Source: Gordonia rubripertincta (GTDB taxonomy: Bacteria > Actinomycetota > Actinomycetes > Mycobacteriales > Mycobacteriaceae). From it: a stretch of DNA of 64,000 nt. The stretch covers positions 2,914,001-2,978,000 of the forward strand of contig NZ_CP136136.1 in NCBI RefSeq assembly GCF_038024875.1, given 5' to 3'. The notes beneath the pieces are model-generated. The model had not been told where the DNA came from, did not search any database, and saw only the letters and a list, made by a program, of their open reading frames with translations. Position numbers and translations under genes: made by a program. Every line of letters begins with the position of its first letter. The first letter of the stretch is position 1. Shown piece by piece: positions 59,429-64,000 of the stretch.

Positions 59429-60580
59429 GTGAGTGAACGACGCAGCGCCGCGGATTCGGTTCGCTGGCAAGGTTTCTCGACCCGCGCCATCCACGCCGGC
59501 TACGATCCGGACCCTCAGACCGGCGCGGTGAACGTGCCGATCTACGCCAGCTCGACCTTCGCCCAGGACGGCGTCGGCGGACTGCGCGACGGCTTCGAGT
59601 ACGCCCGCACCGGCAACCCGACGCGACGCGCGCTGGAGGCCAACCTCGCCGCCCTCGAGCACGGAACCTACGGCCGCGCCTTCGCGTCCGGCATGGCCGC
59701 CACCGACTGCCTGCTGCGTTCGACGCTGCGCCCTGGCGATCACCTGGTGATCCCCAACGACGCCTACGGCGGCACCTTCCGTCTCATCGACAAGGTGTTC
59801 ACCCAGTGGGGCATCACCTACTCGGTGGCACCGGTGTCCGATGTCGCCGCCGTCCGTGACGCCATCCGTCCGGAGACCAAGCTCGTCTGGACCGAGACAC
59901 CCACCAACCCGCTGCTCAACGTCGGCGACATCGAGACGATCGCCTCCATCGCGCACGAGGCCGGGGCGAAGCTCGTGGTGGACAACACCTTTGCCTCGCC
60001 GTACCTTCAGCAGCCGCTGACGCTGGGTGCCGACGTCGTACTGCACTCGACCACCAAGTACCTCGGCGGTCACTCCGACGTCGTCGGCGGTGCGCTGGTC
60101 ACCGACAGTGAAGAACTCGACGAGGCCTTCGCGTTCCTGCAGAACGGCGCAGGCGCGGTTCCCGGACCGTTCGACGGCTACCTGACGATGCGCGGCACCA
60201 AGACGCTCGCCGTCCGGATGGACCGCCACTGCGACAACGCCGAGAAGGTCGTCGAGTTCCTGAACTCGCACGACAAGATCGAGGCCGTCCTGTACCCGGG
60301 ACTCGAGAACCACCCGGGCCACGCGGTCGCGGCGAAGCAGATGAAGCGCTACGGCGGGATGGTGTCGGTCCTGGTCAAGGGCGGCATCGAAGAGGCCAAG
60401 GCTTTCTGCGCCCGCACCGAGGTGTTCACGCTCGCCGAGTCGCTGGGTGGCATCGAGTCGCTGATCGAGCACCCCGGCGCGATGACCCACGCGTCGACGG
60501 CCGGTTCGCTGCTGGAGGTCCCCGCCAACCTGGTCCGCCTGTCGGTCGGTATCGAGGACATCGACGACATCCTGGGGTGA
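59429..60580 (+). CDS. metB: Cystathionine gamma-synthase/lyase family (MetB)
   Basis: A 383-residue PLP enzyme of the Cys/Met family. GFSTRAIHAGYDPDPQTGAV, the SGMAATDCLL loop, YEYARTGNPTR-like sequence (FEYARTGNPTRRALE) and the PLP lysine in LHSTTKYLGGHSDVVGG are intact. Either cystathionine gamma-synthase or gamma-lyase; in mycobacteria the neighbour of cbs is metB. GTG 59429 follows AGGAG by 8-9 bases. Together with cbs it can interconvert homocysteine and cysteine. Confidence 0.93.
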   Translation: MSERRSAADSVRWQGFSTRAIHAGYDPDPQTGAVNVPIYASSTFAQDGVGGLRDGFEYARTGNPTRRALEANLAALEHGTYGRAFASGMAATDCLLRSTLRPGDHLVIPNDAYGGTFRLIDKVFTQWGITYSVAPVSDVAAVRDAIRPETKLVWTETPTNPLLNVGDIETIASIAHEAGAKLVVDNTFASPYLQQPLTLGADVVLHSTTKYLGGHSDVVGGALVTDSEELDEAFAFLQNGAGAVPGPFDGYLTMRGTKTLAVRMDRHCDNAEKVVEFLNSHDKIEAVLYPGLENHPGHAVAAKQMKRYGGMVSVLVKGGIEEAKAFCARTEVFTLAESLGGIESLIEHPGAMTHASTAGSLLEVPANLVRLSVGIEDIDDILG

Positions 60581-60607
60581 CCTGGAGAACGCGCTGCGCT
60601 GAGCGCC

Positions 60608-61810
60608 ATGCTGCTGACCCCGGCTGACATCGAGAAGGCGACCACCGAGCTGTCCGGCGTCGTCCGGCGGACGCCGATGGTGGCGTCCCGTGTGCTTTCC
60701 GAGCGGAGCGGGGCCGACGTCTGGCTCAAGTGCGAGAACCTGCAACGGACCGGCTCGTTCAAGCCGCGGGGTGCCTATCTGCGGATCTCTCGGCTGACGG
60801 CCGAGGAGCGCGCCCGCGGCGTCGTCGCGGCGAGCGCCGGGAACCACGCGCAGGGTGTCGCCTGGTCGGCGACCGAGCTGGGGATCACCGCACGCGTGTA
60901 CATGCCGACCGGCGCGTCGTTGCCGAAGATCGCGGCGACGAAAGCCTATGGCGCCGAAGTGGTTCTGGCCGGTGAGACGGTGGACGACTCCCTCGTCGAA
61001 GCCCAGCGGTACGCCGATCAGACCGGTGCGGTGCTGATCCATCCGTTCGATCACCTCGACATCGTCGCCGGTCAGGCGACGGTCGGGGTCGAGATTCTCG
61101 AGCAGATGCCCGACGTCACCACCATCATCGCACCGCTCGGCGGCGGCGGTCTGCTCGCCGGAGTCGCCGCGGCGGTACAGGCGTCGAGGCCGGATGTCCG
61201 CGTCATCGGTGTGCAGGCAGCACAGGCCGCGGCCTGGCCGACGTCGCTCGCCGCGACGCGTCCGGTACCTGCGGGGTCGATGAACACCATGGCCGACGGT
61301 ATTGCCGTGGCCCGGCCGGGTGATGTCCCGTTTGCCCACGTCACCGAGTACGTCGACGAGGTCGTCACGGTCAGCGAGGAAGAACTCAGCACTGCGCTGC
61401 TGCTGATGCTCGAACGGGCGAAGATGGTCGTCGAACCCGCCGGTGCAGCAGGCGTTGCCGCGGCGGTCGGCGGCACCCTCGACCTGTCGGGGAAAGTCTG
61501 TGTCGTGTTGTCCGGCGGCAACATCGACCCCTTGCTGCTGCGCCACGTCACGACCCACGGCCTCACCGCGGCCGGCCGGTTCCTGACCTTCACCGCCACC
61601 GTCTCCGACCGACCGGGCGGGCTCCTCGCACTCCTGGAGCTGCTCCGCGATCTCGGCGCCAGCGTCATCGACATCGTGCACTCACGCGTCGCCGACGACC
61701 TCTACCTCGGCGAGGTGCAGGTGACGGTCAGCGTCGAGACCCGCGGCCCCGACCATCAGCACGACGTCCGTCGCGCGTTGAGTGAGGCAGGGTTTCTGCG
61801 GGAGGTGTGA
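60608..61810 (+). CDS. ilvA: Threonine ammonia-lyase (IlvA/TdcB type) with ACT domain
   Basis: A 400-residue PLP enzyme converting threonine to 2-oxobutanoate. The PLP lysine is in LQRTGSFKPRGAYLRI, SAGNHAQGVAWSA and the glycine loop PLGGGGLLAGVAAAV are present. The C-terminal 75 residues (FLTFTATVSDRPGGLLALLE) are a single ACT domain, as in the shorter TdcB-like/IlvA forms. It is 27 bases downstream of metB and could handle products of transsulfuration (2-oxobutanoate) or feed isoleucine synthesis. Some annotations would call it tdcB. Confidence 0.92.
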   Translation: MLLTPADIEKATTELSGVVRRTPMVASRVLSERSGADVWLKCENLQRTGSFKPRGAYLRISRLTAEERARGVVAASAGNHAQGVAWSATELGITARVYMPTGASLPKIAATKAYGAEVVLAGETVDDSLVEAQRYADQTGAVLIHPFDHLDIVAGQATVGVEILEQMPDVTTIIAPLGGGGLLAGVAAAVQASRPDVRVIGVQAAQAAAWPTSLAATRPVPAGSMNTMADGIAVARPGDVPFAHVTEYVDEVVTVSEEELSTALLLMLERAKMVVEPAGAAGVAAAVGGTLDLSGKVCVVLSGGNIDPLLLRHVTTHGLTAAGRFLTFTATVSDRPGGLLALLELLRDLGASVIDIVHSRVADDLYLGEVQVTVSVETRGPDHQHDVRRALSEAGFLREV

Positions 61811-61912
61811 CCGTCAGTTTGTGGACGGAGCGGTCACCTGTGCAGTCTTCTGGTCGTCGGGCGTCAGCGCTGTCACCGAAGCGGATCTGAAGAGATTGTC
61901 CGTCGACGACTG

Positions 61913-62266
61913 TTGGCGAACCTCAAGCGGTGGGCTCATCTACGGAAGACCTCGGAGGAGGTCTATGCGTTGACTCTCAATTCCTTTCGCGCACGGCGTG
62001 AGGTTGCATCGATGCCGCTCGCATGGGTGACCGACTCCGCACTGGACGTCGTCGAAGGGCTACTCGACTGCTATGACTTCGATGATCTGGTCTTCATGTT
62101 CGGGCGGAACAGGGCCAAGCAAGGTGGACTTGCACTCTTCGAATCGTCCGTCGGTCGATATCAGGCTGGGGACGTCCATCTCGGGCTCCGACAACGCGAG
62201 GTCTCCATCGATGGACTCCTCTGGCTTCGGCGCGAGGCAACGGACGCCGAAATGTGTGAGTACTAG
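61913..62266 (+). CDS. Hypothetical protein in a lower-GC islet (start uncertain)
   Basis: A 117-residue ORF from a TTG, with no similarity I recognise. It reads ANLKRWAHLRKTSEEVYALT and later CYDFDDLVFMFGRNRAK. Protein-like sequence (EEIVRRRLL) continues upstream of the TTG in frame without a start codon, so the 5' end may be lost or the gene may be a remnant. The G+C content is clearly below that of neighbours. The frame stops with a TAG at 62264-62266 and then stays open for another 100 codons. Confidence 0.35.
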   Translation: MANLKRWAHLRKTSEEVYALTLNSFRARREVASMPLAWVTDSALDVVEGLLDCYDFDDLVFMFGRNRAKQGGLALFESSVGRYQAGDVHLGLRQREVSIDGLLWLRREATDAEMCEY

Positions 62267-62272
62267 GACGAT

Positions 62273-62569
62273 TTGAATGACGAATACGATGAGCTCGAGT
62301 TGGATGACGAGTTCGGCGTCCTCGTGATTCACGTTCTGACGAGACATCGAGCGTTCCGGCGTTCGGTTGAGCGTGGGTTGAACGGATTGTCTGTCGTCGA
62401 CGCCGGAACGGTGACCCTGCCGCTCACATCCGTTGATTCCAGGCTGCGGCGCAGTCAGTTGCCAGTACAGCTCTTGGCAGGTCTCGTCGGTGAGCTCGAC
62501 GTTGATCGGTTCTCATCGCTGAGGGTCGAGACGATCGATCGTCACACCTCAATCGTCTCCGCTGCGTGA
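62273..62569 (+). CDS. Hypothetical protein, possible continuation of the preceding ORF
   Basis: A 98-residue ORF from TTG in the same frame as the ORF before it, separated only by the TAG at 62264 and two codons. It starts with an acidic stretch (NDEYDELELDDEFGVL) and ends near RVETIDRHTSIVSAA. No family recognised. Either a separate short gene or the C-terminal half of a single gene of about 215 codons interrupted by an amber stop. Confidence 0.35.
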   Translation: MNDEYDELELDDEFGVLVIHVLTRHRAFRRSVERGLNGLSVVDAGTVTLPLTSVDSRLRRSQLPVQLLAGLVGELDVDRFSSLRVETIDRHTSIVSAA

Positions 62570-62584
62570 TCCTGGCAGCGGCGT

Positions 62585-63103
62585 CTAGGTAGCAGGTAAC
62601 AGATTCGCGAAGTACTTGAGTGTGTCTGCCTCGATGGTCTTGTACACGGTCGACGACGCCGGACCCGAGAAAGCGGTGACGATCTTGGAGTCGGTGGGCA
62701 GCTCGAGAGCGAAGGTCCACCGGAGGCGGCAGCCGACGTCGGCGGGGTCGATCTGGGTGGCCTCGCCGAATCGTCGGATACCCGGCACATTGGCGCTCCT
62801 GACCCGGAAGGCGTTGTGAAACCTGCCCGCTTCGGGTTCCTCGGTCCAGTGGAAGAAATCCTCTTCAAGCGTCACGTAGCCGGGACCGAGCACCGCCTTC
62901 CGAGTCGCGCCCGCACCGTAGGGCGGGGGAGAGGTGAACTCGATCTTCTTGATCGCGCGACACCAGTCCAGGGTGTTCTGGCGGGTGAACTCCGTCCAGG
63001 CGCGCTGCGGCGTGACCGGCAACCGGACGTCGATCACGTGGCGCACCGGTGCGTCGTCGAAGAAGTCGAGGTCGAAGGTCTCCAGCGAATAGGAACGTCC
63101 CAT
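62585..63103 (-). CDS. SRPBCC (START-like) family protein
   Basis: A 172-residue protein with the SRPBCC/polyketide-cyclase-like fold: VIDVRLPVTPQRAWTEFTRQ at the first strand and helix, the central beta segments (YVTLEEDFFHWTEEPEAGR, RLRWTFALEL) and a long C-terminal helix (VYKTIEADTLKYFANLL). Such proteins bind hydrophobic ligands; the ligand is unknown. ATG at 63103 or 63112; both lie in one frame and neither has a clear ribosome-binding site. It converges with the islet ORFs, 15 bases from the previous stop. Confidence 0.75.
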   Translation of the reverse strand: MGRSYSLETFDLDFFDDAPVRHVIDVRLPVTPQRAWTEFTRQNTLDWCRAIKKIEFTSPPPYGAGATRKAVLGPGYVTLEEDFFHWTEEPEAGRFHNAFRVRSANVPGIRRFGEATQIDPADVGCRLRWTFALELPTDSKIVTAFSGPASSTVYKTIEADTLKYFANLLPAT

Positions 63104-63212
63104 GGGGCCCATTGAAGCATCGACCCGTCGGTCCCACAGGCGCTTCCGCGATGGGACCGGCCGCTCGGCGAATACGAGTGAACCGATTGCGGCTGTGCTG
63201 CGTCCAAGAGAT

Positions 63213-64000
63213 ATGACTGTTTTCCCGACCGACCGGCACGGACTCATCCGACGCGAGGCGACCCTCAGGCTGGGCATATCCGACGATGTCGTCGCAGGTG
63301 CGGTCTGGCGAGGTGAACTCGTCCGGCTTGCTCCCGGCGTATGTGCGGTGCCGGTGCCGGAATCCGACACCGCCGACGATGAGCTGTACCGCCTGAAGTC
63401 GATCGCTGTCGCGACCTCTGCACGCGACCAAGACACGTCGACGCTCAGTCATGACTCGGCGGCAGCCGTGCTCGGACTGTCGCAGCTCCATCCGGAGCGC
63501 GAGCTCGTCCATCTCACGAAGACACATGTGCGCGGCGGATTCGTGCGTGGCCACCGCATCGTCCACGCCGGCCCGTTGTCGCCCGACGACATCACCGACG
63601 TCGACGGTGTTCCGGTCACCACCCTCGAGCGCACCGCCGTCGATGTCGCGATGGCCGGCGACTTCGAACGAGCTCTGGTCGTCTTCGACCGAGCACTCGC
63701 ACTGAAAGCCGACCGCGCAGCAATGACGACGATCCTCGAGTTGCGGGATCGATGGCGGGGCGTGGGTACTGCACGACGCGCACTCTTGCTTGCCGACGCC
63801 GCGTCGGAGAGCGTCGGTGAATCATGGAGTCGGGCACAGATGGTTGCGGCCGGGCTGCCGATTCCTCGTCTGCAGCATACGTTTCAGACGAGCGATGGAC
63901 CTGCGCGTGCCGATTTCGATTGGGAGGGAAAGCTTGTCGGCGAATTCGACGGTATGCAGAAGTACGGACGGTTGTTGCGTCTCGGAGAGACCGCACGCGA
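63213..64000 (+). CDS. AbiEi-like / DUF559-type protein, truncated by the window end
   Basis: The frame from ATG 63213 is open to the right edge (262 codons visible). The N-terminus, GLIRREATLRLGISDDVV followed by WRGELVRLAPGVCAVP, is the winged-helix type of AbiEi antitoxins. The middle contains LSHDSAAAVLGL and THVRGGFVRGHRIVHAG with VTTLERTAVDVA. The visible end, ADFDWEGKLVGEFDGMQKYGR, looks like a PD-(D/E)xK nuclease-type core of DUF559 proteins. These actinobacterial proteins are often solitary, without an AbiEii toxin gene; whether one follows cannot be seen. Confidence 0.7.
   Translation, partial: MTVFPTDRHGLIRREATLRLGISDDVVAGAVWRGELVRLAPGVCAVPVPESDTADDELYRLKSIAVATSARDQDTSTLSHDSAAAVLGLSQLHPERELVHLTKTHVRGGFVRGHRIVHAGPLSPDDITDVDGVPVTTLERTAVDVAMAGDFERALVVFDRALALKADRAAMTTILELRDRWRGVGTARRALLLADAASESVGESWSRAQMVAAGLPIPRLQHTFQTSDGPARADFDWEGKLVGEFDGMQKYGRLLRLGETAR

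Noticed and set aside
62060..62347. Minus-strand ORF of 95 codons in the lower-GC islet.
   Set aside because: It overlaps both plus-strand ORFs, has no ribosome-binding site and no recognisable family; evidence for either strand is weak.

Overview
The window is high-GC DNA (roughly two thirds G+C) that looks chromosomal and comes from a mycolic-acid actinomycete (Mycobacteriales). Gordonia or a close relative is the best guess. Three things support this. There is an antigen-85-type mycolyltransferase. Two gene orders are known from Mycobacterium tuberculosis: lpqU-eno-ftsB-DUF501-ppx (Rv1022-Rv1026) and fadA-SGNH hydrolase-cbs-metB (Rv1074c, Rv1075c, Rv1077, Rv1079). Many genes also have a TANNNT -10 box 6-8 bases before the start codon, the layout of leaderless mRNAs. 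The genus is an inference. No phage, insertion sequence, CRISPR array or rRNA was seen.

Layout. 1-5.6 kb: the 3' end of a sulfatase gene, then a tightly overlapping operon for a Stf0 sulfotransferase, CysD, CysNC and a formylglycine-generating enzyme. 5.8-10.4 kb: lpqU, eno, ftsB, DUF501, ppx/gppA and a DUF1059 protein, closed by a 72-base near-perfect palindrome. 10.4-14.9 kb: DUF4395 protein, an acidic hypothetical protein, a desaturase/reductase pair and a divergent FabR/DesT-like TetR gene with a palindromic operator candidate. 15.2-18.8 kb: organosulfur scavenging genes (SsuD-like, sfnG, sfnB). 18.9-23.7 kb: a tandem TerD protein, divergent from a transmembrane Ser/Thr kinase and two paralogous secreted serine hydrolases. 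23.7-29.4 kb: YibE/F membrane protein, metQ, metI, a frameshifted metN and an NtaA/DmoA-type FMN monooxygenase. 29.4-35.1 kb: DinB-like protein, small secreted protein, F420/FMN-type oxidoreductase, a pirin-MarR-pirin cluster and a monoacylglycerol lipase. 35.2-47.7 kb: TetR with an internally duplicated membrane protein, mycolyltransferase, alpha/beta hydrolase, BenE, aldehyde dehydrogenase, ABM monooxygenase, and MMPL with its TetR. 47.8-54 kb: SDR with a KstR2-like box, SGNH hydrolase, a tRNA with anticodon UAA, an MpaB-type oxygenase and a second MMPL-TetR pair. 54-62 kb: Bax-inhibitor-1 protein, thiolase, SGNH hydrolase, cbs, metB, ilvA. 62-64 kb: a lower-GC islet of unknown ORFs, an SRPBCC protein and a truncated AbiEi/DUF559-like gene.

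Sulfur metabolism recurs through the window: sulfate activation and sulfation with sulfatase maturation (1-5.6 kb), sulfonate/sulfone use (15-19 kb), a Met-type importer with an organosulfur-type monooxygenase (25-29 kb), and transsulfuration (58-60.6 kb). The second theme is regulator/target pairs with visible palindromic operators: DesT-like, MarR, three TetR loci, a KstR2-like box and the fadA palindrome.
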